This document shows positions 52,089-62,283 of a stretch of DNA of 64,000 bases, piece after piece. The first letter of the stretch is position 1. Every line of letters begins with the position of its first letter. The notes under the pieces are model-generated. The model made no database searches and had not been told where the DNA came from. It saw only the letters and a list, made by a program, of their open reading frames with translations. The stretch comes from Bryobacterales bacterium (GTDB lineage Bacteria; Acidobacteriota; Terriglobia; Bryobacterales; Bryobacteraceae). The stretch spans positions 62,001 to 126,000 of the forward strand of contig PLRS01000045.1 of assembly GCA_003164035.1 (NCBI GenBank), given 5' to 3'. Both the position numbers and the translations under genes were made by a program.

Positions 52089-54929
52089 TCATGCCTGCAC
52101 ACCCTTCGGCCTTGGAAGCAATATGAGAAAACCGAGCAGGTCGGGCGGATAGTGGCGGACAACGCTCATACCCCGGCGCGCCAGACGAATGCTGGCCCGC
52201 ACTCGGCGGTGCGCCGCTTCCAAGGTTTCCGCTCGTTTGATGACTAGCGGGTCCATGGCGGTACGGATGGACCCCCAATGGTTTAGAAGTTCTGTGGCGA
52301 CCTCAGTCCGTACAGCGGGCTGCACGTTCGCTTCTGGAGCTGCTGTGCGAAGCAGATGAAGCGCGACCGGAGTATCCAGCCATGAGGGCTCGGTGTCGGG
52401 CGAACCCGTGAATCCAAAGCACTGGACTTCTTCGGCCAACAGATCACGTTGCGCCGGCGTAACGATGGTGTATCGCAACCGGCACATCAGCAGGAACGTT
52501 CGGCGGTCCACAGCGGTTGTCCGGATCACGCCGCAGCGCGTGGCAGCGGCTTCCTGCTCGCCAGCCAACGCTTGTTCCATCAGATATTGTGCCGTGTTTT
52601 GCAGGAAGGGGTGGTTGCGGTCGATGTATTCGGCGCCGTCGGGCGGCATGCTATTGAGTGACACACGCCATTCGGGACTGGCCGGAGCGGTCAACTTGAG
52701 CGGTTCAGGGAGATGGTCAAAACCGGAGAGGATTAGCGTATCGTCTAGGCCCGTCCGCAGTTTCAACTGCAGACGCTGTGCCGCATTCTGCAGGAACCGC
52801 TGCGCCGATTCGGAGTCCGCCAACACGGTGTCAGTTTCTTGCAGCTCTCGCTCCACTTCCTCGGGATTGATCGCGTGCTGGGCGAAGCGCGTCCGCGAGA
52901 CCTTCTCGGCCTGGGCGGCACGGTCCCACTTCACATGAACGTCGTTGACCTCGTCAATCGCGAACAGGTTCATCTGGAGGTCTGGCTCGGCGAACAGGCG
53001 CTTGACCACGGCTTGAATGACGGTCTCGCTTTCTACCGGAACCGGCACGCGAACGCCAAGTGTCGTGAAGATCTGCCGTGCCTTGCGAAGGAGCACGTCT
53101 AGTACGGCGCCATCTACGGGGTTGTCGCGACCATAGAACAGCACGGCCTTCACGACCTTCGCCTTCTGGCCGGAACGGTCCACGCGGCCTTCTCGTTGCT
53201 CCAGGCGATTGGGATTCCAAGGAAGATCGTAGTGAATGACTGCGTCAAAGAGCGTTTGCAGGTTGATCCCCTCGCTCAGGCAGTCAGTGGCAACAAGGAC
53301 CCTGTACGGATGGCGGAGGGGATCAATGCTGTCAATCAACTCGCGGCGTTCATCCTCGGCCATAGCGCCAGTGATGGAAAGAATGCGCAGGTTCGGAAAC
53401 GAACCCCCAAGGCGTCGTTGCAGGTCGTCGCGCACGTAGTCGCTGGTAGCGATGTAACGGCACCAGATTATCGGCCGGTGGCCTTCGCTGAGCATCTGGC
53501 GGACAAGTTCGGCGCAATCGCGAGTCTTGGTGTCCTTATCTGTGGCGGCGAGCGCTGCGGCCTCCCGCGCAAATCCTCGAAGCCGCTGCCTGTCGGCATC
53601 GCCCATCTCAGACTCGCCCTCTTCCAGGACGTGTCGCGGCTGGACGTCTAAGGTGTCGTCATCGGTGGGTTCAAAGATGTATGGCGAGTAGTCGGCATCA
53701 TCCTGCTCGGCTTCCGCTACCCCGTGTTTCAATCTCTTGCCAATAGCTGCAACGGCGGCTGCCGGACTGGACATCACGCAGCGGAGTAGCGCGAGCGCCG
53801 TCCAGTACCGGATCCGTTGCTTCCATCCGGTCAGCGTCTCGCCGGACTGGACCAGTTCGCGGCTGAATTCGTACACGCCCTCAAACAGCCGTTTGTAGTC
53901 GGCGGAAAGCGAATAGTACCTTTCGTCAGGATCACGTTTCGGGAACGGGGTCGTCTCCCCGGCCCACCGGACTTCAACGTCGGCGCGTCGTCGCTGGACG
54001 AAGTGGCGGGCTAGGCCTTTCCGTTCGGTTTCATTCAAGCGGGACAGATCATAGTTGCGGAATCCCGGATCAAGCAGACCGAGCAGCGACTGGAATGGCG
54101 TTTCAACCCCGCTGTGCGGCGTCGCTGTGAGAAGAATCAAGTGGCGGTCCGGATTGACGGCGACGTCGCGCAACAATTCGTACCGTTGCTGCTGGTTGCG
54201 GCTACCAGTGGCCCGGGCCGTGGCTCCGTGGGCCTCGTCAACGATGACAAAACCGGGTGCGTGCTGGAGGAAGTTGGCCCGGTGCGCTTCACCCTTTGCG
54301 TAGTCGATGCTGACAATGATGTGCGGATAGTAGCCGAAAATGCTGTGGTCCGCGGAAGGCAGGTTTCGTTCCAACTGGCTGACTGTGCCAGAGCGAATGA
54401 CCGCGGCTTCCAGACGGAACTTGTCCCACAGTTCCTTCTGCCATTGCGAGCACAGGTACGGTGGGCACAGCACGCACAGGCGCGTAATCTCGCCTCGGTC
54501 CAACATCTCGCGAGCTATCAGGAGGCCCTCAACAGTCTTACCGATGCCGACATCATCCGCAATCAACATGCGAACCGGATCGAGGCGCAAGGCCATCAGC
54601 ATGGGAACAAACTGATATGGGCGGGGCCGGACACTGATGTGTCCCAGCGAGCGGAACGGACCGGCTCCGTCACGCAACGTGAGCCGCGCAGCGTTGAATA
54701 GCAACTCCGCGCTGACGTGATCACCGGACTGCGCGACCTCAGGCAGTGGGAAGGTCGCCGGCGTGATCCGATCCAGGTCGAGGGTATGGAGTCGGTGGTG
54801 GATGCCAATGCGCTCCTGGTCACTACCGGCCAGCGGTCTCAGCATGTACACGCTGTCATCGTCAGACGGAAGAACAACCCATTCCCTCCCTCGGCACTTA
54901 ACGATGGAGCCCACGGAAATCGCGCTCAT
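52089..54929 (-). CDS. SNF2-type helicase (DrmD-like)
   Basis: 946 residues, intact. A short N-terminal domain (SVGSIVKCRGREWVVLP) precedes the helicase core: Walker A in LIADDVGIGKTVEGLL, DEAH box VIVDEAHG, motif III LLTATPHSG, and the C-terminal lobe VLVATDCLSEGINLQ, YDLPWNPNRLEQREGRVDR. The last 350 residues are family-specific. The layout fits HepA/RapA-like helicases and DrmD of DISARM class 1. It begins 4 bp after the large helicase and overlaps the methyltransferase start by 4 nt, so all three were co-translated. It is the only large gene of the operon without a visible lesion. Confidence 0.85.
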   Translation of the reverse strand: MSAISVGSIVKCRGREWVVLPSDDDSVYMLRPLAGSDQERIGIHHRLHTLDLDRITPATFPLPEVAQSGDHVSAELLFNAARLTLRDGAGPFRSLGHISVRPRPYQFVPMLMALRLDPVRMLIADDVGIGKTVEGLLIAREMLDRGEITRLCVLCPPYLCSQWQKELWDKFRLEAAVIRSGTVSQLERNLPSADHSIFGYYPHIIVSIDYAKGEAHRANFLQHAPGFVIVDEAHGATARATGSRNQQQRYELLRDVAVNPDRHLILLTATPHSGVETPFQSLLGLLDPGFRNYDLSRLNETERKGLARHFVQRRRADVEVRWAGETTPFPKRDPDERYYSLSADYKRLFEGVYEFSRELVQSGETLTGWKQRIRYWTALALLRCVMSSPAAAVAAIGKRLKHGVAEAEQDDADYSPYIFEPTDDDTLDVQPRHVLEEGESEMGDADRQRLRGFAREAAALAATDKDTKTRDCAELVRQMLSEGHRPIIWCRYIATSDYVRDDLQRRLGGSFPNLRILSITGAMAEDERRELIDSIDPLRHPYRVLVATDCLSEGINLQTLFDAVIHYDLPWNPNRLEQREGRVDRSGQKAKVVKAVLFYGRDNPVDGAVLDVLLRKARQIFTTLGVRVPVPVESETVIQAVVKRLFAEPDLQMNLFAIDEVNDVHVKWDRAAQAEKVSRTRFAQHAINPEEVERELQETDTVLADSESAQRFLQNAAQRLQLKLRTGLDDTLILSGFDHLPEPLKLTAPASPEWRVSLNSMPPDGAEYIDRNHPFLQNTAQYLMEQALAGEQEAAATRCGVIRTTAVDRRTFLLMCRLRYTIVTPAQRDLLAEEVQCFGFTGSPDTEPSWLDTPVALHLLRTAAPEANVQPAVRTEVATELLNHWGSIRTAMDPLVIKRAETLEAAHRRVRASIRLARRGMSVVRHYPPDLLGFLILLPRPKGVQA

Positions 54930-54932
54930 ACT

Positions 54933-57900
54933 CTACTTCTTCCCCAACCCGAAAACTTCGGGATGGAGGGCGATCTGCTCGGCCAGGTTGCTGTCATATC
55001 GAATCACGATCGCGCGGTAACCTTTTTCTCGCAACTCCCGGCGGAGTACGTCGTCCTTGGCCTTCTGCTCGAGGGTGTCGTGAACGCTACCATCGCAGTA
55101 GATGCAGGCATGACTGCCGGAATAATAGAAGTCGGGCACCGTGGGCGCATCCACCAGTGCCCTTTGTGCAGCGTCGGGCAGGTCACGCCGGTCCCGGTAA
55201 AGGTGAGCGATAAATTTACGTTCCAACTCCGACCGCGAATCGGTAAGGTTCTTCAGGTATTCATAGTGCGCATCGTAGTCGCGACCACCATGCCGGCGTG
55301 TAGCGCTGGCTTCAGTGAGATCGCGCAACAAATCCGTAACCATGTGCCGATTGAGGATCCGGTGGTCGCCCTGGTTGCTGTACGAGAGCACGCACTCGTA
55401 GCAAGCGGCGTGGCACTTCTCGTTCTGGTCCTCGAGGGTGTCCGGATCAAAATGCAAACGCGCCAGAGCAGCGGTGGCCACCGCAGCAAACAGATCCTCT
55501 TCCTCCACCAACCGGCGGAGAACGCCGACACCGCCCTCGGCAGCCTCCCAATAGAGGATGGCACGGCGGTCAGCGTCCCCGATGCGCTCCGACGCCAGTT
55601 CGGACTCTTCCACCTGGAAGAACTGTTCCATCCCTCGTTGCAGTGCGAATTGTAGTGTGGCGGTGGCCCGTTCGTCCTGCTGCGTCTCCGGTGGCGGGTA
55701 CACGATCAGCAGATTCTCGGTGTCGCTAACGAATAGGTGAACGTTGGCCAAATTGGCGGGATCATCCGGTTTTTCCGGATTGATTTCACCGTTTACCATG
55801 TTCAGGCAATAGCCATCGTCGTTTCGGCCCTTCCACCCGTGGTTGATCTTGTACATAGTGGCGGACGGCGCAAATACAGTTCGGAGGAGCGGTTGGCTTG
55901 GGTCCTTGCCGATGGTGGCTTCTACCGTCCGTACCCGCCCGTCACTAGCTGTCGCATACCGGAAGTGCGTGCTGACCTTGTATCCGCGACGGATGCGTTC
56001 TTCCTCGTCGCAGGTGATGCGCTCCCGGCGGATGGTCTTGGCATTCGGCATCTCCAGCAGGTGAACGTATTCGCTGCTGCTTCCATCCAGAACGGAGCGG
56101 CAGCAGCCGCACCGATCGTCCGTGTCGGCGTTGAAGTACCCGCAGATTCGGCAAGTTTTCGCCTTGGACTTGCGAGACGCGAGTCCCCCAGGCGGCGTGA
56201 AAAAGCGCTTCACCTGGAACTTAGAGCCCTCGTGATAAATGAAATTCTCCGGACCGAACTCGGTTAGGGCGATGAAGCGAGCCCGGCTGAGGAATTCGCC
56301 GTCTTCCCGAGGGATGTAGACGCGGATCGGCAAGCGCGGGAAGTTGTAACCGGGCAGAAATCCTTCGCTGGCCAGGTACCGGTAGGGGTAGAAATCGGAC
56401 TCCTGTCGAGTCGTGCTGACGTTTACCAGGAGGTTGCGCTGGCGCTTGGCCTCCTCAATTCTCTGGCGGGCCTCTCTCTGCGTCTTGTCATCCAGGGCGG
56501 AGGCCTCAACTTTTTGTGCTTCCAACAACTGCAACGTGGCCGCACGGAATAACTGGCGCCACCGCTCAAATGCAAGGTCAAATCGATCCGCGGCTCGGCG
56601 GATCGTGTCGGCCGTCCAGTCCGGCCTGTACCAATCGGCTTCCTTCACCTCCGGGCCGGAGAGATCCAGAATGTGGTTGGCCTCGGCGATGCAATCAGCC
56701 AGGCTCTGCTCGGAGAGCCTCACCTGCGATTTGACGTTCTCCCTGAGAGGATGGGTGTCTTGCTGAAGGTCCAGCAGTTCCTCTACGCTGCGATGGATAT
56801 GCAAGTTGACCTTGGAAAACCAGACGGCCTGAAGGTGCGCCCGGACCATGTCCTCGTTGGAAAGGTCAATCCGCGGCGGCCTCACCGAGCCCGCTACCAT
56901 GTCTTTTCGGCGCTGAAAAAAGTACTGGTCGTGCCCGCTGGATGCGGAGCAGTACGTGACAATCAGCGCGGGTTCGCCGCTGCGCCCGGCGCGGCCACTT
57001 CGTTGCGCATAGCTTGCTGGCGAGGGCGGGACGTTCCGCATGTGAACCAGTTGGAGATCCCGGATGTCAATACCCAACTCCATAGTGGGGCTGCAAAACA
57101 GGACCTTGAGATCTCCATTGCGGAATCGCTCTTCGCGCTTCTCGCGGTTCTCGTAACGAATCTGCGCCGTGTGTTCCAGTCCCTCCACGTCGCGAAGCGA
57201 CCGGGCACGGTCGCGGTACAGCTCGGAAAAGAATCCGTTCGCCGTCAGCTGCACCTGGCTGAAGATTGGACTCGGTGCCCGGCGGGAGTAGATCGGATCG
57301 GGAGGTGGAGGATTGCCGTCGCCCTTCTGCCAGACCAGTGCGGCGGATTCCACCTGCACGTATCGGGTGCCCTTTTCTGTCTCGCTTCGCAAGAGCCCCT
57401 GTTGCGTGAGGATGGCCACGAGCTTCGTAATAAAGGTGTCGTAGTCGCCCATCGCCGGAACCGTGCGGCGAAAATACCGTGCGATCAAACTGCGTGACCC
57501 GAGGCTGATCCCGTTAAGGTTGCCCTTTTGACCCGGCAGAAGGAGGTGCTCTGCACTGCGTAGCCGCTCCTCCGAATCATCAAATTGCCACCGTTCGTTG
57601 ATGACCTGGTTAACCCGCTGCCGCAATTGCTGCTGGTAGGTCTCGCGGAGACACTCGGCGTGGATCGCCAGCTTCTTTCGTGCGAAGTCCAGAAACGGCA
57701 TCAGGACGGCGAGCCGCTCTTCGGCATTTAGCGCCGCCATCGGCAGGAGATTCTGCCAGAGTTCATCGCGAAGACAGGCGCCCGCGAGTCCTTCGTACGT
57801 GATCTTGAGCAGCCCACACTGTTCCAGGTTGGGATGCACGATGCGCCAGGCCCGCCGCAGATCTTGGTAGATCCGGTACTGGATCAGGTCGCGGAACTCG

Positions 57901-59984
57901 CGGCATACACGTTCCGCCTGAGCCGATGTTGGATCCAGGCTGGTGTTCGCGGCGAAGTCGTTGACGTCCAGCGCCAACGCCACAGTGACCTTCTCTGCCA
58001 TGTCGTAGTGGCGCAACTCGCAATGTGTCTCGAGCGCTTTGAAGATCGCCGCCCGCAATAGTGAAACCTGTACGAAGTCGTTAAAGTGGCCGGCCTGGAG
58101 GGACGCGTCATGGCGGTTGTCTGTGAAGCTGAGAAGTTTGCGCGAACTGCCGGTGATGTTGGCCTTCTCCGCGTGATCCAGTTCGCTGATACTGAGCGTG
58201 GTGGTGGCCGAACTTCGGCCTTCGTTGGAAAGTCCCGTGAGCTTTCGGAAATCACGGTCGCGGAGCGAGTAGTATTCACCGCAATTCTGGCAAATCAGGA
58301 ACGGGCTCGTCTGGTAGAACACCTGGACCGAGCGTTCTGTTGGGTGGCCCACAATGCAGCCGTCAGCTTCGACGTGGAGCTCACGCGGAACGAGTGGGCG
58401 GTAGTTCCGCTTGACCTTGCCGTTGGGCTCTATCCATTCCGGCGGCAGATCGTCAACGGACCAGTCGAACGGCTCGGTCGGAGGGATCAGGGCATAGCCG
58501 CGTAAAGCGTGATTTTCGGAATCATCGGAGGAGCCATCCCAGGGCGCGAACTGTTGGCCGGCTTCATCGTACAAAACCCGGTAGTATTCCTGGCCGCAGA
58601 CGCGACAGAAGACGACCGGAAACAAGAGCCGCTTCCTGTCGGGCGACTCGCCGGGCTTCGCGTAGTATTGGCCGTCAAGCGTCAATTCACGCTGTGCCCG
58701 CGCCTCCAGGGTTGAGTACACCGGCCGCCCTTGCGAGATGAATTGGTGGAGCTTGAAAGCAAGCGCCGCGCCACCGTCGGGACTGCTCAACCGGCTTCCG
58801 GCCAGAAACGTCTCCTGCAGTCGCGACACACATTCGGGCAGGGGCACGTTTGTAGCATCAGTGAGTTTGGACGCCACCTCCGCGAGCGTCTGTGGCACCC
58901 GCCGCCGATAGGCCCCTTCGACATCTTTCTAGAGCCCAACCGCAGACTCAATCCATGCAGTAAGTGGGCTTGCCAGCAATTCCGCGGCAGTCTGTGGGAC
59001 CGGCTGATTCAACGCCAGACTCAAATCGGAACGGGTCGGCGGTGGTTCGGTGGTCGTGATCGGCCGTAGGGTTTCCTCAATTATATTGCTCGGCGCGATG
59101 TCGGATCCAAACAGCCGCGTCGCGAAATCGGCCACGGCCCGGCGTCGCTCCGAAGCCGGCGCCGTACGGTCTGCAACCATGGTGGCACTGGTGCCGATGT
59201 GGCGGACGCGCGGATTCCCGCAGCGCTCCTTGAGGCGGCGAAGCAGCATGGCTACATCGGCGCCCTGGCGACCACGGTACATATGAAGCTCGTCCAGAAC
59301 TAGGAACTGGAGATTGGAGTGTTCCTTGTCGACGAATGCCGATTCCTGGGGACGAAGCAGCATCATTTCCAACATCATGAAGTTTGTCAGCAGAATATGC
59401 GGGCGAGCTTCCTGAATACGGATCTTGTCTTCCTCGTTCTCCTGGCCGGTGTACTTTTCGAATCGGATCGGCATGGACCGGCCGGTGCGATCCTCATAAC
59501 CTCTTTTGAGCGCGTTCAGGGCTTCATATTGGCTGTTTACCAGGGCATTCATCGGATAGATGACGATGGCTCAGACCCGCTTGTCAACGTGGTTACCCCG
59601 GAGGATCGTGTCGCAGATCGGGATGAAATACGTCAGGCTCTTGCCCGATCCGGTCCCGCTAGTGACGACGTACGATTGCTTGGTTGCGGCGATCTGCACC
59701 GCTTCCATTTGGTGCTGGTAAAGCCGATATGGCTTGCCTCCGCGGTCGCGGAAGATTTCCGCCGTTTTGGGCGTGACAAGTCCGGCGGCGGCGAGCGAGT
59801 CCATATCGTCGCCGGGCTGGTAGGCCGGGTTCAATTGCAGCAGAGCATCCGGCCAGAAAACGGCTTCGTCTACGAGTTGCTTTTCCACGTAGTCTCGAAT
59901 CCGGTCGTCCGAGATCGACAGGAAACTCTGGACGTACCGTTGGTAGTCCCGGACTACGTTCCGGTGCAGGTCAAAGATGCTCAT
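54933..59984 (-). pseudogene. DEAD-box helicase-DUF1998 protein with nuclease-like tail, two in-frame stops
   Basis: The frame covers 1684 codons, interrupted only by TGA at 59571-59573 (codon 138) and TAG at 58929-58931 (codon 352); there is no indel, and similarity continues on both sides (HVDKRV-stop-AIVIYPMNALVNSQ; AVGL-stop-KDVEGAYRRRVP). Segment 1 has Walker A TSGTGSGKSLTY. Segment 2 has LVLDELHMYRGRQGADV and GTSATM. Segment 3 has CSPTMELGIDIRDL and SGRAGRSGEP, a Cys4 ribbon (CRICGYF, CGCC), the DUF1998 box CYECVLSYSNQGDHRI, and a Vsr/DUF559-like end (FYYSGSHACIYCDG, AKDDVLRRELREKGYRAIVIRYD). Relatives are DrmA/DrmB, DruE and MrfA. Without readthrough it is dead. Confidence 0.85.
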
Positions 59985-60168
59985 TGCGAAGAGACAATTC
60001 TAACTGTTTACGCGACTGAACGCCTCGCTAGCCAAGAGGTTCCGATTCCCGGTCTGTTGATCGGCGAGGCAGCGCGAGAGGGACCCGCCAACAAGGCCGA
60101 TGCGCTGCGACCTGACCGGTCTCTAGAGTCCTGTGCTTGCCAGCGCGGCCCGGCGTGTCCGCCTTCCT

Positions 60169-60723
60169 TCACGGATACGCGCTGGGCGCGCTCGCCGACG
60201 GGTAGCAGTCGATGAAGTTCGCGAAGAAATCGGGTTGTTCGCTTTGCGGGATGCAGCAACTCGCGGTGAACCACATGAACGGCGTCCGCTCTGAGCACAA
60301 AGGCCCAACGGCGGTAGACCGTAGGCTCACGTCGATGACGCCGCACGCTGTCTCGAAATGGGCACGGGGGCGACGAAAAGCTGCTGGCATCGCTGATCGA
60401 AAATGCCTTCGCCACGGCCACCGCTGTTTGTCGCTGCCGCCCAGGGCAAGCGTCCCCCATGTGGCAATCGAGCGGGGATCTATTTGGAATTGGAGAGCCA
60501 TCTGTTGGAGAACGCCTCCGGCACTCCAAGGCGGCGCTGGATCGGCCTTTCTGGAATCCGCTGTTTGAGGGCTCTGTCCCGGCCACGACGCGACTTCGTA
60601 ACTATGTTCAAGACCGTAGATAACAGCGAGGAATTGCCGGGCTTGAGTTGCTGAAGATCTCCTGCTTGAGAATACAGGGTCGAGCCGTGCAGCCGTTTCT
60701 CGAAGCTGCAAATTGCCAGTCAC
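60169..60723 (-). CDS. Unknown protein of the defence operon
   Basis: 184 residues starting GTG at 60721-60723, which overlaps the upstream stop (GTGA), the main support for it. It reads FSSRRSSATQARQFLAVIYGLEHSYEV, shown here as two motifs FSSRRSSATQARQFL and YGLEHSYEV. Later parts are rich in Arg, Cys and Ser. I recognise no family; a phospholipase-D motif expected for DrmC is not seen. Other frames over the same stretch are open but less coupled. The 3' part may be degenerate. Confidence 0.4.
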   Translation of the reverse strand: MTGNLQLRETAARLDPVFSSRRSSATQARQFLAVIYGLEHSYEVASWPGQSPQTADSRKADPAPPWSAGGVLQQMALQFQIDPRSIATWGTLALGGSDKQRWPWRRHFRSAMPAAFRRPRAHFETACGVIDVSLRSTAVGPLCSERTPFMWFTASCCIPQSEQPDFFANFIDCYPSASAPSAYP

Positions 60724-61910
60724 TGGAGTTCAATCTCAAACAGCGAACCATCAGGCGAGATACTCCGCACCACGGCGCGATGATCGCCTCCTTCGGACTC
60801 AACGTGGAACCCCTCCCCCCGTCCGATACCAATTTCGCCCTGAGACTCCAGCGGTGCCGGCCTGGTCCCCTGCCGGATTTGTTCGTAGATCTTCCCATCA
60901 AGCCCCCGAAACATACGCAACAAACGGCCATCGGGCATCTCTGCCTGCCACTGGGAGCCGAGATAGGTGCCAAGGCGAGTTTCGCGTGGGATGAGGTGCC
61001 GCTCTTCGAATGAGAGCTCGTGCCCAGCCTCCAAGTGTTCTCGTACCAGTTTTGAAGCGGCAGCGCGGTCGCCGATGTACGTAAGCCGTTTGGCGTCTGC
61101 AAAGATTCCGATTTCTTCCGGCTCCCACCTGCTCAACTTGCGGACCTCAACCGGATTTTCTTCGTCTTCTTCGGGATCGACGATAAGAAGCGTAACGGCT
61201 TGCTGTAGCCATGCCGCAATAACGAGCCGCGTTACGCCCGGGGCTCCTGCAATATCGACCGCGAGAACCTGTTCGGTGCCGCGTTGAAGTTGGCTGACCG
61301 CTGTGGCCCTTGCACTCTGAGTTCCCTTGCACTCGACGATGTAGAACTGGCCCGGCTGTGGGCCTCTGAAGATATAGTCCGGCAAAGATCTGCGAGAATT
61401 TCCGCGTAGGCGCAATTGCCCGCCGCGTTTTGCCACAAAGACATCCACTGGATCGGTGGCCCTCGCACACACGGCCATGAAATAAGCAGCGAATCCGACA
61501 CCGAACTCGTCTGAGAGGAGCGTCTTCTGATGGAAATCGAGGTCCTTTACGGTCGAGTTCAGACGCAGGGACCGCAGGCGGCGGCCGTCGAAATTGGGCA
61601 AGAAGGCCCAAAGATACCGAATCTCGGCCCAGGTCGACGATAGATCGATTAATTCCGTGACAGGCGGCGTGGTGATGCGTCCCAGTGCGTGCAGCATGTC
61701 CACCGGGCGAACCATCATTGTTTCGGCTTGGCCGGCTGTGGGCCATGGGGTTGGCGGCTTGGCGCGCAGGGGCCGCTTCCCGGAGCGTCTCTTTTCGATA
61801 GCTCGCCGTTGCTGAACCGAACGGACGTCGGCGCAAAGGTCGGTTGAGGACTCAACACGTAGTTGATATTGGCGAGTTAGGGCTTGCTGCCATTGAGTGA
61901 CAGTGGGCAT
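60720..61910 (-). CDS. PD-(D/E)XK-like nuclease-family protein
   Basis: 396 residues, first gene of the minus-strand defence operon. The central part has the PD-(D/E)XK signature: Asp178 in SLPDYIF and Glu193-x-Lys195 in YIVECKGTQ, with an upstream helix LLSDEFGVGFAAYF. The rest is a helical N-terminal domain (LIDLSSTWAEIRYLWAFLPNF) and a C-terminal beta-rich domain. The fold suits DNA cleavage or anti-phage sensing. It overlaps the next gene by 3 nt, so translation is coupled. No Walker motif. A restriction role in concert with the helicases is inferred. Confidence 0.65.
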   Translation of the reverse strand: MPTVTQWQQALTRQYQLRVESSTDLCADVRSVQQRRAIEKRRSGKRPLRAKPPTPWPTAGQAETMMVRPVDMLHALGRITTPPVTELIDLSSTWAEIRYLWAFLPNFDGRRLRSLRLNSTVKDLDFHQKTLLSDEFGVGFAAYFMAVCARATDPVDVFVAKRGGQLRLRGNSRRSLPDYIFRGPQPGQFYIVECKGTQSARATAVSQLQRGTEQVLAVDIAGAPGVTRLVIAAWLQQAVTLLIVDPEEDEENPVEVRKLSRWEPEEIGIFADAKRLTYIGDRAAASKLVREHLEAGHELSFEERHLIPRETRLGTYLGSQWQAEMPDGRLLRMFRGLDGKIYEQIRQGTRPAPLESQGEIGIGRGEGFHVESEGGDHRAVVRSISPDGSLFEIELQ

Positions 61911-62283
61911 GGAAATGGCTCAGGTGCGTCGGTGAGGTAGCTTGGAGCAATGCGCTTCTACCGCTCAAGGTTCCACACTACCGCCGTGAGGATTGAGTCG
62001 CAACGTCTCGAATGCCCCAGCAAGGTGTTTTACCGTAACCCTAGTAACGTCGCGCAACGCCGCTTGGGCGACTGCCGAGGTCGATCGGTCGTGGTTGGTG
62101 GCTCTGGTGACGGGCGCACCGCGTCCGGCTGACGACGTTGACGCGGTGCTGGCATCCACGGCCAAACCTCCTCTTTTCTATCCTGGCAGCAGGGTGGCAA
62201 CAGGACTCAGGGTCTTGGTCAGATAGCTCTGCGCGTCCGTGCGATCAAATACGCGGTAAACTGTTCAATCTGCTGGAGAGCGA
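61911..62283. other. Intergenic region between divergent genes
   Basis: It separates the start of the defence operon (minus) from the Lys-rich gene (plus). Short frames on both strands are unsupported. It presumably holds both promoters, but no motif is convincing; no sigma-54 match was noticed. Confidence 0.4.

Larger units (their letters stand above)
47683..52092 (-). pseudogene. Type IIG-like adenine methyltransferase (DrmMI-like), split by IS630
   Basis: Minus strand, 5' part 52092-51616 (159 codons), 3' part 50493-47683. Joining them across the element and one TA gives 1096 codons in one frame, with junction RTEL-GWGIVTNGYVLRALRD. The start ATG overlaps the helicase stop (ATGA). The 3' part has SAM motif I DPACGSGHFLLAAARR, catalytic motif IV NPPW and the long helical and target-recognition regions of Eco57I-like enzymes. 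Relatives are the DISARM class 1 methylase DrmMI and type IIG enzymes. The extreme C-terminus (DYCEYCEYCEY) is made by a 9-bp repeat. As it stands, no full-length product is possible; an internal start at 50466 would lack the N-terminal domain. Confidence 0.85.

Noticed and set aside
52393-56267. Several plus-strand frames opposite the helicase genes
   Set aside because: They mirror the minus-strand helicases, lack domains and show reversed codon bias.
59571-59573. TGA in the helicase read as selenocysteine
   Set aside because: The residue before AIVIYPMN is not a catalytic position in helicases, no SECIS-like hairpin was noticed, and a second stop (TAG) occurs downstream.
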